A stretch of 64,000 nucleotides of DNA. It comes from Reticulitermes speratus (Eukaryota > Arthropoda > Insecta > Blattodea > Rhinotermitidae). The notes under the pieces are model-generated. The model did not search any database, was not told the origin of the DNA, and was given only the letters and a program-made list of their open reading frames with translations. Positions 12,406 through 23,875 of the stretch are shown here, piece after piece. The DNA lies in assembly GCA_021186555.1 (NCBI GenBank), contig JAJKFL010000031.1, forward strand, positions 20,676,487 to 20,740,486, in the 5' to 3' direction. The stretch's first letter is position 1. The number at the start of each line of letters is the position of its first letter. The position numbers were made by a program, and so were the translations under genes.

Positions 12406-13504
12406 GTAAGCTGCTGGTGTTTTGTATCGTCTGCGATGTAGGTGGGATGCTAATGGAATTTTAAACTGAAAGAAAGTGAAAGTAGTAACAACGTATCTTT
12501 ACTAACCAAGCCACGTTTAAAAAATGTACATAATACTGAAATTACACAGCGATTCTGGCGATCATATGGGTCCATATGACAGACAAGTGTGAAATCTGCC
12601 AATTTGCGATCTTAAAGAGGACACTGTTTTTGTAATTCTGTTTTATTTACTATTCTAGGTGTTAGTTTGGACGTACCACAAAGTGGATGTATTGTTGTAA
12701 CATGCATCAGTTATTGCAAGATTTCATACGGAAGACTAAATGCACGATATTACGAACTGACAATTCATTTAGATATCTTAAAAATTACAAACACTGCAGT
12801 TGTATGTTAAGGTAGTATGTTATGACTACGTGTTATTTGATCAGTAGAAAGCAGACGTTTGATTGATCGTCATCACTGCGTTTCAGTTATGTAGCTGTCA
12901 CTAGATACACTGTTTTTCTTTAACCATTCTTCCCATGCACATAACAGTGTGTTTTAAATTTAACTTGGCGTTTCTTAATTTCCATTTTAATTACAACGAG
13001 CATGCCTTCCACTCGAAAGATTTTTCATCCGAAATATTTCATTTAGTTTCATTACAAAAGGTCATTTTTTTCTAGTTCACGAATTAGGCATTATTCTTTC
13101 TCCTTCATTTAACATGTTTTGCCAAGTTTCTTTTCTGTGACTGCATTCAATGCTGCTGAAGCATTAATGAGATTTTAAAAATCTTTTCATGGTTAACATT
13201 TACGTAAGCATTTCCGCGTATTGGTGTGGAAAAATATAACAAAGAAATTAATTAACTTTTTAGTACCAGACCACAAACTTCGACGTCGTAACGCGGACCG
13301 TCAACGGACACGATCCTAAGCCACTGCCATCTATCTCCACTTCTTGCAACATACATTATGTCTCTAAGGTTTATCTTACTGATACGATCCCATCTTACTC
13401 TTAGTCTTTCAAGAGATTGCTTTCCAAGGAGTTAAATTTCATGGAGCGCCGTAGTAATTGTTAAGAAGCTATTATTTCTCACCTGGTCAAAGTACTCTTG
13501 AATT
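12406..13504. other. unassigned non-coding sequence
   Basis: AT-rich sequence with no recognised repeat. If the preceding candidate exon is real, this is its downstream intron. Confidence 0.45.
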
Positions 13505-13700
13505 TCATTGGGGCCGGACGGTTCATTGCCGCGTTCACAAGAGCTCGCTGCTTGCCCTGTGCAGCATTTCTTAGCTCCTCGTCCAGCCGTCAAGATGGAA
13601 GAACACCATTGTCGGCTGTCCGCTACTCCATACCTACAGCAACATGAGGACGCCTCGTGCCGTGGTGACAGGGAACCACTTAGCGTTGTTTCCAGGAAGC
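13505..13700 (-). mobile_element. degenerate dispersed repeat related to LINE 3' region
   Basis: On the minus strand it reads CCCTGTCACCACGGCACGAG...CGGACAGCCGACAATGG...GCGAGCTCTTGTGAACGCGG. This parallels the copy at 46145-46490 (CCCTGTCACCACGGCATGGT, CGGACAGCCGACAAGG, GCGGGCTCTTGTGAGTGCGG). The last segment corresponds to the WRALVNA codons of the LINE C-terminus at 13952. No intact frame. Confidence 0.55.
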
Positions 13701-13951
13701 ATATCTATTAAAATTCAGCATGCATTCCTTGTATCACCCATATCAACCACGTGCCGAAACATGTAGCCGTTTTATTCTATATAAATATACTCGTATATCT
13801 TGTGCTGACTGCAAGAAATTCATTTGTATTAACAACATGAACCACCTTAAAGTAATTCCAGTCTCAGCAATTTCGGGACATGGGACAGCGCCCCCATCGT
13901 TGGCGGCAGACCAACACATTTTTCAATATCTATATTCGCATCTTTTAGGTG

Positions 13952-14125
13952 GTGAGACCTAAGGGAAGGAGACCACTTGGAAGACCCAGGCGTAGATGGG
14001 AGGATAATATTAAAATGGATCTTCAAGGAGAGGGATGGGGGGGCATGGACTGGATTGATATGGCTCAGGATAGGGACAAGTGGCGGGCTCTTGTGAATGC
14101 GGTAATGAACTTTCGGGTTCCATAA
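13952..14125 (+). pseudogene. LINE ORF2 C-terminus (5'-truncated)
   Basis: Fifty-eight codons read without interruption to a stop at 14123-14125. The peptide begins [19 protein letters not shown], continues through IKMDL and [20 protein letters not shown], and ends MNFRVP. This Arg-rich GRPRRRW block followed by DWIxxAxDRxxWRxxV is the familiar C-terminal tail of insect LINE endonuclease/reverse-transcriptase proteins. All catalytic RT and endonuclease parts are missing upstream, as in 5'-truncated insertions. The 3' UTR (14126-14204) contains GACTAGCTGAGGACCTACTAGCTTCTCAAGAAGGACTCTG-type sequence, which recurs at 19.87, 23.40, 28.20, 31.3, 39.2, 46.2, 55.4 and 56.7 kb. Confidence 0.85.
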
Positions 14126-14204
14126 AATGCGAGGAATTTTTGACTAGCTGAGGACCTACTAGCTTCTCAAGAAGGACTCTGCTCCATGGAGTTAGTTAGT
14201 TAAA
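14126..14204 (+). mobile_element. LINE 3' UTR
   Basis: This follows directly from the stop codon of the LINE relic and ends in GGAGTTAGTTAGTTAA. It is the best-preserved copy of a 3' end scattered through the window in both orientations. Confidence 0.75.
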
Positions 14205-14704
14205 TTCGCATCTGCCCTCCGCAAGTCCGTCTGCTCCTTCTGCAACCCGCCATACAGTGGTGTTAACCGCTCGCTCGACTCCTGGTTTCATTGCGACTTA
14301 CAGTTATTGACGGCGTCATTAGAACTGTTTAAGCTTATCGTCAAATTATATGGCAATTGTAAGTGATTAGTTGTAAAACTGTGTAAGTGAAATCGGTCAT
14401 GTGCTAGTGCTTAATATTTTATCGTTGTACTCGAAGCTGCGTGGTAGACTGAGAAGTGTAGATGTGAGGGACATAGAATATTCGTGGATAAATGTCCCAG
14501 AAAGTAGCCTGTCAGAAAAAGACAAAGGAGACCGAGGAATAGCATTAAGGCATAGGTGACCGTACTTTTGCACTCAGTCTACGCTTAAAACACAAAATCC
14601 TTCGCGATCTGCCATAGTACGTAATGTATTAGTATTAGGTCAACTAGGCAAAGAATATAAAATAGCGTAATGACACGAAACATATAAAATACAATAATAA
14701 TAAT

Positions 14705-14844
14705 AACCATGGCTCGACAGCCCTATATGGGCTTGGGCCTCCTCTTTCCGAGGTTACTTGGTCTTGGCTGTCAGTGACCAGCCCACTGGCCGCGCTGTTC
14801 GACTCAATCCTAATGTGACTGCCAGAGCCATCTGGCAGTCACAT
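14705..14844 (-). mobile_element. SINE tail relative, with 14-bp hairpin
   Basis: On the minus strand it ends CCTCGGAAAGAGGAGGCCCAAG...GGGCTGTCGAGCCATGG, a diverged version of the SINE family A tail (GAGGCGGCCTAGGCCCCCAA, GGGGCTGTCGAGCCATTG). The tRNA-like head is absent. At its other end a perfect 14-bp inverted repeat (ATGTGACTGCCAGA, 14813-14826 and 14831-14844, spacer GCCA) forms a hairpin. Confidence 0.5.
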
Positions 14845-14899
14845 CAAAATTACCGTAATTAAAATGTTTTTCATTACGCTTCCTATTGCGAAGTTGATG

Positions 14900-15110
14900 C
14901 ATGACACTGCATATCTTGCGATAACCTTCTGAAAGATACTTAGACACAAGTGAAGGCAGTATTTTAAATGTTTGTCGGTCAGACAGTTTCGGTGTCTTGA
15001 TTTAATTATCTTCATCTTGGAGAAGGCTTCTCCGCAGAGGTAGGTTGATCCAAAAAATGCTCTCAAACAAAGAGCTATTGATTGTACTGAGACGGCAGAT
15101 AACTGTTGAG
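14900..15110 (-). pseudogene. hAT transposase C-terminal relic
   Basis: The minus-strand frame gives AFFGSTYLCGEAFSKMKIIK followed by SRHRNCLTDKHLKYCLHLCLS. The FGSTYxCExxFSxMxxIKS...RLTDxHLxxCLRL pattern is the conserved C-terminal dimerisation block of hAT-superfamily transposases, as in vertebrate and insect domesticated relatives. After LCLS the family resemblance resumes only weakly in another frame (YRKICSVMHQL), suggesting a frameshift. The DNA-binding BED finger and catalytic residues are not present nearby. A dead remnant; it need not be related to the hAT-like MITE at 10.7 kb. Confidence 0.75.
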
Positions 15111-15368
15111 AGAGACCAAGAGGCGGCGATCGACAAAACAACTGACCGCAATCGACGGGTAGATCGCGATCGACTATTTGGCTACCTCTGCATTAAGGTG
15201 TCTTCTAGGAAAGTAGGTGCTGAGGATGGGAAGAAGCCCTAGGTAAGGATGGAATGATGCATAACTAGCTTAGAATCTAGGGGTTAGTATTATCGCCGTT
15301 AAACATTCCGATTTGAGTTCTAAGATAAAGTCACTTGGTCATTTACTTGATTGAAAATGTTATTTTAA

Positions 15369-15580
15369 GAGATCTGCGCTCTTCTGGGATATTACGCAGC
15401 GTTGATTGTCGTTCTGTACCGACGTTTCGGAACAACCTATCGGTCCCATTTTGACCTTTGAAGATGGGACCGATAGGTTGTCCCGAAACATCGGTACTGA
15501 ACTACCAATCAACGCTGCGTAATATCGCAGAAGAGCGCAGATCTCATCTACATCGCGGCGGAATTCTGAAATCACGCTTA
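15369..15580. mobile_element. fold-back element, TTTCGGGACA family, copy 2
   Basis: The left arm GAGATCTGCGCTCTTCTGGG...ACGCAGCGTTGATTG...CGACGTTTCGGAACAACCTATCGG meets its reverse complement GACCGATAGGTTGTCCCGAA...CAATCAACGCTGCGTAATATCGC. The right end continues through ATCGCGGCGGAATTCTGAAATCACG. The left outer edge is truncated. The centre is nearly spacerless (CCCATTTTGACCTTTGAAGATGGG). Confidence 0.85.
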
Positions 15581-16204
15581 TTGTAAGAGATTGTATTATA
15601 ATTGTTTTACTAATAAGGTACTGGTTAGCACACAAGTCTGTCAGAAAGATTCAGATAAATAATTTCGCTTTAATTTTATGAACACTTTTTATACTCCTGT
15701 TGACATTTCACATCGCTGCTGCAGTTGCTTATCTCAGCTGTAGTTAAAGCTCCTCACATTAGAATGTTTCATTTATCTCACCTCCTTACTTACGTAAATG
15801 GAAAGAAGTGCTTCGTAACGTTCTTATTTCAATGAGTCATCATTTTGGAAGATGCATTTGACATCCGTCAGGCACTCGTACAATCTGTGTTTCGGCGCCG
15901 CGCAACAATGTGGCACCGCAAGGTCTTCATTGTGTGTCCTACCACACAGAATTGAATTCTTTCCGAGTTTAATTAAACACGAAAATTAATCTGACATCCG
16001 CTTTGAGAACGATGCTCGTCCAAGTTGTCTCCTGACCACACACTCTTCATTCTGGCTCCGAACTGCACATTTCAGTTTCTTTCACATCGTTGCTTTTATT
16101 CGAAATTTGAAAGAGGGCCGGATAGACACAACATCTATCTCGTAAGCTTTTATTTTAATCTTACGTAAGGAAAGTAGGGTAAGTAAAGTGCGAAATATCG
16201 TTCA
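15581..16204. other. unassigned non-coding sequence
   Basis: No recognised repeat, RNA gene or exon. Confidence 0.45.
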
Positions 16205-17490
16205 GTCAGTTTGTTTACTGTCTTAAGTCTCTTGTCGGACAGTTTGTTACATTTATTCTTTACTGTCTTAAGTCTCTTGTCGGACAGTTTGTTACATTTG
16301 ATTATTTACTGTCTTAAGTCTCTGTCGGACGTTTTTTACATTTTATTGTTACTGTCTTAAGTCTCTTGTCGGACAGTTTGTTACATTTGATTTTTACTGT
16401 CTTAAGTCTCTTGTCGGACAGTTTGTTACATTTTATTGTTTACTGTCTTAAGTCTCTTGTTTGACAGTTTGTTACATTTCTTGTTTACTGTCTTAAGTCT
16501 CTTGTCGGACAGTTTGTTACATTTGATTCTTTACTGTCTTAAGTCTCTTGTCGGACAGCTTGTTACATTTTATTGTTTACTGTCATAAGTCTCTTGTCGG
16601 ACAGTTTGTTACATTTGATTCTTTACTGTCTTAAGTCTCTTGTCGGACAGCTTGTTACATTTTATTGTTTACTGTCATAAGTCTCTTGTCGGACAGCTTG
16701 TTACATTTTATTGTTTACTGTCATAAGTCTCTTGTCGGACAGTTTGTTACATTTGATTCTTTACTGTAATAAGTCTCTTGTCGGACAGTTTGTTTACATT
16801 TGATTCTTTACTGTCATAAGTCTCTTGTCGGACAGTTTGTTACATTTGATTCTTTACTGTCTTAAGTCTCTTGTCGGACAGCTTGTTACATTTTATTGTT
16901 TACTGTCATAAGTCTCTTGTCGGACAGTTTGTTACATTTGATTCTTTACTGTCTTAAGTCTCTTGTCGGACAGCTTGTTACATTTTATTGTTTACTGTCA
17001 TAAGTCTCTTGTCGGACAGTTTGTTACATTTGATTGTTTACTGTCTTAAGTCTCTTGTCGGGCAGTTTGTTACATTTTGTTTACTGTCATAAGTCTCTTG
17101 TCGGACAGTTTGTTACATTTGATTCTTTACTGTAATAAGTCTCTTGTCGGACAGTTTGTTACATTTGATTCTTTACTGTCATAAGTCTCTTGTCGGACAG
17201 TTTGTTACATTTGATTCTTTACTGTCTTAAGTCTCTTGTCGGACAGCTTGTTACATTTTATTGTTTACTGTCATAAGTCTCTTGTCGGACAGTTTGTTAC
17301 ATTTGATTCTTTACTGTCTTAAGTCTCTTGTCGGACAGCTTGTTACATTTTATTGTTTACTGTCATAAGTCTCTTGTCGGACAGTTTGTTACATTTGATT
17401 GTTTACTGTCTTAAGTCTCTTGTCGGGCAGTTTGTTACATTTTGTTTACTGTCTTAAGTCTCTTGTCGGACTGTTTGTTACACATTTGAT
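16205..17490 (+). repeat. 47-48-bp minisatellite array, about 27 units
   Basis: The unit reads TTTACTGTCTTAAGTCTCTT, GTCGGACAGTTTGTTACATTT, then GATTC or TATTG. Variants alternate: CTTAAG/CATAAG in the first half, and CAGTTTG...GATTC versus CAGCTTG...TATTG in the second, giving a two-unit higher-order pattern of about 95 bp. A longer block ending TTGTCGGGCAGTTTGTTACA recurs about 370 bp later (near 17060 and 17430), so segments of the array were duplicated. Each unit contains the inverted pair ACTGTC...GACAGT and could form a small hairpin. No frame is conserved. Confidence 0.95.
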
Positions 17491-17729
17491 TCCTCCATGC
17501 GTTTCAATTACAAACTGTAGACCTACCTTCACATGTTCTACATTTTGAGAACAGTATTTATTAGTCATGGAAAATTCTCTGTGATATTCTATAGCGTGTT
17601 TATATTTATATTCAATGAATGAATAACATATATTAAGGATCAATTTCGCCCTGCTCCAGTCCGTCGAAATTGATTGACATTTTATATATTTGACGCTATC
17701 ATTAATCGTTTAAATATCAATGGTTACCG
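17491..17729. other. unassigned AT-rich sequence
   Basis: Nothing recognised. Confidence 0.4.
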
Positions 17730-18315
17730 TACAGGGTGTCTCTAAAATGCTTGAATAAAATTCAGGAGTGAGTTTCCCACACCAAAATGAGGAAAGAGGT
17801 TAGTAACAATGTGTGTCCGCCGACACTTAGATTTCGAGGTACAGCCCGGCAACGTGTTGACTTCAGACATTCAGGTTCTTATCTGTGGGGACACGTAAAA
17901 GCCCGTAGTGTATTCAGCTCGAATTGAAAATGAAGAGACGCTTTACCAGCGCATTTTTGATGCCTGTCAAACCACTCGCAATCTCCCCGGGACCTTTGAA
18001 ATGTGCGGCAGTCCAAGATCAGATGCGTCCATGCGTGCGCTGATTCAGGTGGAGGACATTTTGAGCATTTGTTGTGAATTGTGACTTGATGAACAGTAAG
18101 AACTCAGCAGATATTAAATTGCGAACATTTGTTGTAAATGTGTTAAGTCAGTTGTAAGTAAAATATTAGTTAAGATATTTACTGTCGAATGTGATCTTTC
18201 AATGAAACTCAAAACCCACTCATTTGCTGACGTATGTTTTTATGAAATTCTTTCTTTGCTTTGACGTGAAGAGCTTACTCTTGAACCTTGTACAAACATT
18301 TAGATACACCCCGTA
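17730..18315 (+). mobile_element. Tc1/mariner-like element, internally deleted
   Basis: The left end TACAGGGTGTCTCTAAAATG and the right end, read on the minus strand, TACGGGGTGTATCTAAATGT are imperfect terminal inverted repeats starting at TA. This agrees with TA target use by the superfamily. At 586 bp, only the 3' part of a transposase gene remains (separate entry). The right third is AT-rich sequence. Confidence 0.72.
17883..18076 (+). pseudogene. mariner-like transposase C-terminus, frameshifted
   Basis: Three segments in shifting frames follow the C-terminal order of the insect transposases often annotated with an N-terminal DUF4817 helix-turn-helix: LWGHVKA, then ARIENEETLYQRIFDACQTT and RNLPGTFEM, then VRQSKIRCVHACADSGGGHF ending EHLL before a stop. 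At least two frameshifts separate them and the catalytic region upstream is deleted, so the gene is dead. The identification rests on the LWGHVK, QRIxxACxxIRNxPGxFExVRQSxxRRxxACI and GGHFEHLL signatures. Confidence 0.78.
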
Positions 18316-18887
18316 TAAGGCACCTTTTGTAACAATAAAAGTCTCCGCATTTTGTCTCGCACTGTATTATGTGTTTCGTGTGATTCTAAATCAGTACCGA
18401 TTATTTGCCTAAACAGCTTTAACCGAGCGGTGTATGTAATAGCGACGGGCCATCTTCTCTGTGAGGTGGAAGTGAAATTTTACATCACTTACATGAACGT
18501 TAGTCTTCATGCAGTAAAAACCAATAAAACAAAATTAATCCTTTTATTTAATTGTATGTTGATGTGCATTGTCCTGTTTTCATTCGCTAAAGGTTTTGTA
18601 TGTGCACATTTCAGTAAATTTAAGACGATTTTGGACGGAGGTACTTTAGAGAAAAAATTCTGCACATTGATCGAACCGAAATTAGTGTACTGGCTTTGAA
18701 TACATTAAACTAACCGCACACACAAACACACACACACACACAGTGTGATAGTGGCGCAAGTACTGAGATGGGTTTGTATTCAGATGGTCACTGATTTGTG
18801 TAGAAGTTCTGTGGTTTTACAAACTCAAGGACTATGGTATTGAAACTAACCCTGATAGCAAACCTGGCTAGATGCGGGTTGTGTGCG
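18316..18887. other. unassigned sequence with (CA)n at 18716-18742
   Basis: A CA microsatellite with one AA interruption occurs at 18716-18742. A 115-codon open frame (18352-18699) shows no domain or compositional sign of coding and is not called. Confidence 0.5.
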
Positions 18888-19165
18888 CATGTGTACCGTA
18901 TCGCTCATGAAACAGCAATTTGTCCTAACCCAACGACACACAGTTTTGCAGCAGACAGAAAAAAAAACTTGACAGATACTTAATATACCAACTTAAGCAT
19001 GTCACGTTTTTTTTTTTACGAAAAGGAGAAGCTTTTTTTTTTTTGTGGATACAACATTTTGACAAAGGTGTGTTTGTAACCCAGCTGTCTAGTAATGCGG
19101 GAATCTGAATTTGACGAATTGTGTGGGTTACGACAAATTGCCGTTTCGTGAGCGATATACGAGTA
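18888..19165. repeat. imperfect inverted repeat, arms about 48 bp
   Basis: CGTATCGCTCATGAAACAGC...AATTTGTCCTAACCCA (about 18897-18943) is matched in reverse by TGGGTTACGACAAATT...GCCGTTTCGTGAGCGATA (about 19118-19160) with a few mismatches. The loop contains A and T runs. No family assigned. Confidence 0.65.
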
Positions 19166-19186
19166 GGGGTGTTGTGTGTGAAAAAG

Positions 19187-19201
19187 CCCCCCCCCCCCCC
19201 C
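19187..19201. repeat. poly-C tract (15)
   Basis: Fifteen consecutive C. Together with the G14 run at 19745-19758 and related flanks (GTTGTGTGTGAAAAAG here; ATTGTGTGCAAAACGG on the minus strand there) it forms an inverted pair about 0.55 kb apart. Confidence 0.85.
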
Positions 19202-21884
19202 TAGTAAGAGGGCCATTTGCTGTTATTCTTTTACTGGTGCTGCGATTGGCCGGGCTTGGAGCCTACGACATGTGCATTAGTGTAGTGACGTCATACACGG
19301 AGAGTTGACGTGCTTTTACGTAGGAACAAATTTCTGTGTGACTAAAACTTTTTTTTCCATGTCTCTGTGTAAGGTATGTGCTTCGTGTTTTTCAGATTTT
19401 CATTTAGAACGTAAATAATGTAACACGTGCCGTAATTATGGAGTAAAGAGCAGACAGTGAGCTAAAACATGTCGTGGTCACTTTTATATCGTTCAATTTA
19501 TTCATTAGATTCTCTTAACTACGTTCCATTTATTTAACAGAAAATGTAGGGGTCCGTTTTATCCAGGGGCCTGGGTCAAACGGCCATTTTGTGAGGTTTC
19601 AGAAAATCTCAAATTTCAGATGCACAGAATTTTTAAAGAACGTATTAACAACTGATGCCACTTTCCTTAATAATCCCAACAGCTACTACTGTTTAGTTTA
19701 TATCATTAAAGCAACCGAACCCCAGTTACATGATGATTTACCTTGGGGGGGGGGGGGGAGCCGTTTTGCACACAATCTCCCTACGTAAATAACGAGGAGA
19801 GTACATGTATGTACAGAAGTGAGAGTCAGTGCCAGAAAAGCAGGAAATGTTTTGACCGGCTGATCCACTGTCAGCTTATTCTCTAGAAGCGCTCTGTGGC
19901 ATGCAGTTAGTTGCTCAATTGCTCAGTTATACGTTGTAATTCTTCATTTTCTTTTTTGTGAGAAACTTCAAACTTATAAACGAATTCTTATTTCCACTTA
20001 AGTCCTAGAGAAAAGTTGTTTCCTGCCATATTTTTTCTTATAGCGAAGAAGGTTTCCCATAAACACGGCGTCATGAATTGATATTTAAATACCCAAAATG
20101 ATCGGCACGGAAATGTCCTTAAACAAGTGTTATGAAACTAAGTAATTGTACCATCTGTACTTTAATATGACAAATATTTCCTTTTTTTTTTTTTAATTAC
20201 GTTCTTTCAAGTTGCCCAGTCTGATGAGGATATTGGTTTGGCATCCGTTGTTTGGACCTATAATTGGGAAACACTGCATAACACTGCAAACAAATCTGAT
20301 TTATATTTCACAGGCATATTTACATTTAACTGAACAGAGGTATCGCTTATTAATCACCGATATATTGATTTCGTCAGTATTATTTATAACTACAGAGACA
20401 AGAAGATTATAAAATCCATGTATTAAAAATCAATATAATGCTGAATTCAGACTCTGCCAACACCATGGTATATAGTTAGCAGCATTTTGCGAAACCTTAC
20501 GAAACAAACACCAAAAGATACTCGTATTTTGTATAGCACTATGTAAATCGCACAAAAATCTTGTTTCGAAACCTGACTACTTACAGTTGGCCATTCGAAC
20601 TCTGTATTCAGGAGGTCGTAGATCCAAATGTAGGTCCTGATTCCAGGCAGGTTTTCGTGGTTCTACTCAGTCACGAGATATTAACAGTAATCAGACCGCA
20701 TCACATTTCTTCCACAGGTTTCAGTTTGTTGATCACCAGTGACCATACTATTGAACGATATATAGTCTGAGCTGGTGACGACGTGACTAAATGAATCACG
20801 TGACCAGTTCATTTGTTCCGTGGAAATTTTGGAACCAGTGAATGAATCGAAAGGAGCAGATTATGTGAAAATAAAGGATGATAACTCGCCGTAGCTTCTT
20901 TTCGCCTTGTCTTTCACACATCTGTACTTCTACGGGACACGGACGTTTCATTGCTCTGTGAAAACTGTGGAAGGCTTTAATTATTGTAGCGTAAAAAATC
21001 TGTTTTGAATCTAGCGGCTCCGTATACTGTATATAGGCCGTGTTTGGGATTTTGAGGGACCTGTTAATTCAGTGCGGAGGGAGGGGTGTTTGAACATAGC
21101 AGAATTTGCTTAAATAATGCAACATGTCTGAATGCATGGCAGGTTACCTAGAGGTGAACAATGCGAAAAGCTTTCATGTTCTGAGTATAACCTCTGCACT
21201 GTAATGCATTAACAAGGGATGTTGATGTATAATCATATTTCCATGTATCCCTTGTGAGAAGCGGTTTTCTGACTAATTCACGAACATACTAGGGAAGGAA
21301 GTACATCCTGGTTCAAAAATCATACCTGTAACTTTTTTACGCAACGAGTTATTTAGACAATTGTTCGGTATATAGAAATTTAAACTAACCGATAATACGT
21401 AGAAACTTCGGTACTTGCTTCAGTAGCACTAAGAATGCCGCACCTGGGACTGTTGTAGCATAAACCAGAGCACAACGACTAGGTATATCGAAGATTCCTG
21501 CCACTCGCACGCGACATATCACCTGTATTGGCAATGCACGTAGTTTAATTAGCAATTCAGTGTCACAAATATCATTGTTCTCCATCCCCTGTGTGGTGAG
21601 GGCGATAGGTGGTTGTGTAGACGACGGGTTCCTGCGGCAATATTGATCCAGTCTGGATGAACTGTTCAAAAGACACAAAGAAGGAGTTTCAGTAAGACGG
21701 ACAGACTTACAAACAGGCTGCTTGCGCACTCTGTGTCTCGCTGTAGCAGGGATGCTGAGACAATGTGTGAGTGTGAAAGCACACAGCTCTACAGGATCTG
21801 TACGAAGTAGTAATGCCAGTGGAAAGCGAGTTCATCCGTAGAGGTGCTGTGAAAATTGCTTTGTTGATACTCTTTCGATAGATA
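19202..21884. other. unassigned sequence; G14 tract and LINE 3'-end trace
   Basis: A run of 14 G lies at 19745-19758. A diverged LINE 3' end is visible at about 19855-19905 (GACCGGCTGATCCACTGTCAG, CTAGAAGCGCTCTG, CATGCAGTTAG). A 114-codon minus frame at 21385-21729 matches nothing I know and is not called. Confidence 0.45.
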
Positions 21885-21895
21885 AATCTGTCTTG

Positions 21896-22446
21896 TTTAT
21901 GTATGTATGTATGTATGTATGTATGTATGTATGTAGTATGTATGTATGTATGTATGTATGTATGTATGTATGTATGTATGTATGTATGTATGTATGTATG
22001 TAGGTATGTATGTATGTATGTATGTATGTGTGTATGTATGTAGGTATGTATGTATGTACTTACGTATGAATGTAGTATGTATGTGTGTATGTATGTAGGT
22101 ATGCATGTATGTATATATGTACGTATGTATGTAGGTATGTATGTATGTATGTATGTATGTATGTAGGTATGTATGTATGTACTTACGTATGAATGTACGT
22201 ATGTATGTGTGTATGTATGTAGGTATGTATGTATGTATGTATGTATGTAAGTAGGTATGTATGTATGTAGGTATGTATGTATGTATGTATGTATGTATGT
22301 ATGTAGGTATGTATGTATGTATGTATGTATGGAGGTATGTATGTATGTACTTACGTATGAATGTACGTATGTATGTGTGTATGTATGTACCTAAGTATGT
22401 AGGATGTACGTATGTGTGTATGTATGTATCTATATATGTATGTATG
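21896..22446. repeat. (TATG)n tetranucleotide array
   Basis: About 0.55 kb of TATG/GTAT with scattered variants (TAGG, TACTTACG, GAATGTA). A short block GTACTTACGTATGAATGTA occurs three times, showing internal duplication. Open frames of Tyr-Ile-His-Thr or Met-Tyr-Val-Cys repeats are artefacts. The tract continues after the C-rich MITE (TATGTATGTGTATG from 22714). Confidence 0.95.
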
Positions 22447-22450
22447 CATA

Positions 22451-22711
22451 GGCGTAACTTGTGGGGCAAGGGGGGCAAATGCCCCCCCCCCCCCCCAATA
22501 TTTTTTCTACATAAGAATAATTCTTTTGAATACTGAGTTGAAGAAGGGCAAATAAAAATACTGGGGTGAGAGTGGGGGAAAGGGGTTTATTTATATTAAG
22601 GACTGGTTCAAACCAATTTTCCCGTCTTCCTAACTTAACTACTTCGTAAAGTTCCTAATACCCACGGTCGATTTTGCCCGTCACCCCCAATGTTATTAGC
22701 CAAGTTACACC
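22451..22711. mobile_element. C-rich MITE-like element, copy 1
   Basis: It begins GGCGTAACTTG and ends CAAGTTACACC, imperfect inverted ends of 11 bp. Inside are GGGGCAAGGGGGGCAAATGC followed by a C run, AATATTTTTTCTACATAAG, CTGAGTTGAAGAAGGGCAAA and TTAAGGACTGGTTCAAACC. A second copy lies at 62374-62615. Both interrupt a microsatellite. No coding capacity; the superfamily is not identified. Confidence 0.72.
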
Positions 22712-23640
22712 GTGTATGTATGTGTATGTGTTCGACGGCCTGTAACAGACGGTTTATGTCACTTCGTGACACAGCTCATGTCGTCTGTGGGCCCACGCGA
22801 CTTTCTGCTACTTGATTACCTGGACTTTTAACTGGAAGGTTAAAGCGGTCGCAATTGGAAACTCGTAACATTCCTCAGTCTAATTTCAGGGTTAAGAATG
22901 CGTCAGACTTTACTACCTCTTGACCTGCATGTTCCACTATTTAGTTCTTCTGCACAAGGACAGAATTTTCGGTTATTGTTTAACACTAATGCAAACGTGT
23001 GTGTGCGCGCATTTCTACATTTCGTAGGTGAAGTAGAATTCATATCCCAATTTCAGGATCAGTTACAGAGTCCTTTGATGTCATACTGTCATTTCGCTAG
23101 CGAATTTGCCAGTTCCGTCAACAAATATTTCCCACAATGTAGAGTACGCCAGGGCTCTCTTCCTGCTTGATTTTCAATGACTGTCATCTTTGTCATATTA
23201 TTGAAGCTGCACGCCTTTACCTGCAAACAGCTGTTGCATTTCATAAATCACGCCATTTAAGCTATTCGTTCATTTTTACTGCAGTGAAAAGTCGCTGCAT
23301 TATAAAATCGAGAGACGTTAGTTATTGCACGACGTTTGCAGTAGTTTTAGGGCATGCATAATTTATGTGATAATTTTGAGAAATTTATTTGGAAAGTACC
23401 TCCACTGAAGGAGTCCTCCTTGAGAATTTACAGCCGCTAAGCTGGTCAAGAAATTAACCGAACTTTATGTAAAACTGCAAGGTGCATTACCGTGTTTAAC
23501 ATGAAGCCCATCAGTAAATTTTATGCGCGTATTTTGTGGTGTGTAATTGTGTTACATTACTTTGATATTTTTTTGTTAATGTGGCTGTGAATGTATGTTA
23601 GAAGGACAGAAGTTAACTATTCGAAGACTATAATTAATGT
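22712..23640. other. unassigned sequence with a minus-strand LINE 3'-end trace
   Basis: Only a diverged minus-strand LINE 3' end at about 23396-23456 (GGAGTCCTCCTTGAGAATTT, AGCTGGTCAAGAAATT) is recognised. Confidence 0.45.
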
Positions 23641-23649
23641 ACATTATAT

Positions 23650-23875
23650 ATAAACGTCCAGTTCGTACCTCATAGAGGAACTTGTGCTTCCGTTAAAAAA
23701 CAGTAGTTGAATGTCTTATAGTAAAGTAATTGGCATTCAATGTAAAAACCATGCGAAATACATAAATACTCTGTGTACGCAAAATGCACGCTTATTATTA
23801 TTATTATTATCATCATCATCATCATCATCAAACCTGGTGGTACATATAGTAACCACTAGGCTGTAAAGGGTTACT
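23650..23875 (+). repeat. dispersed repeat R2 with (ATT)n/(ATC)n tract
   Basis: The segment starts GTTCGTACCTCATAGAGGAA and ends GGTGGTACATATAGTAACCACTAGGCTGTAAAGGGTT. It parallels 51.94-52.13 kb and 56.04-56.24 kb. TTATTATT/CATCATC trinucleotides lie at about 23791-23829. Confidence 0.5.

Noticed and set aside
16205..17490. CRISPR-like array
   Set aside because: The whole 47-48-bp unit repeats with no unique spacers, there are no cas genes, and the context is animal DNA.
21385..21729. 114-codon minus-strand open frame
   Set aside because: Peptide looks ordinary in composition but I see no family match and no good paired splice sites; left uncalled.
21897..22478. 193-codon minus frame of Tyr-Ile-His-Thr repeats
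   Set aside because: A tetranucleotide microsatellite read as protein.
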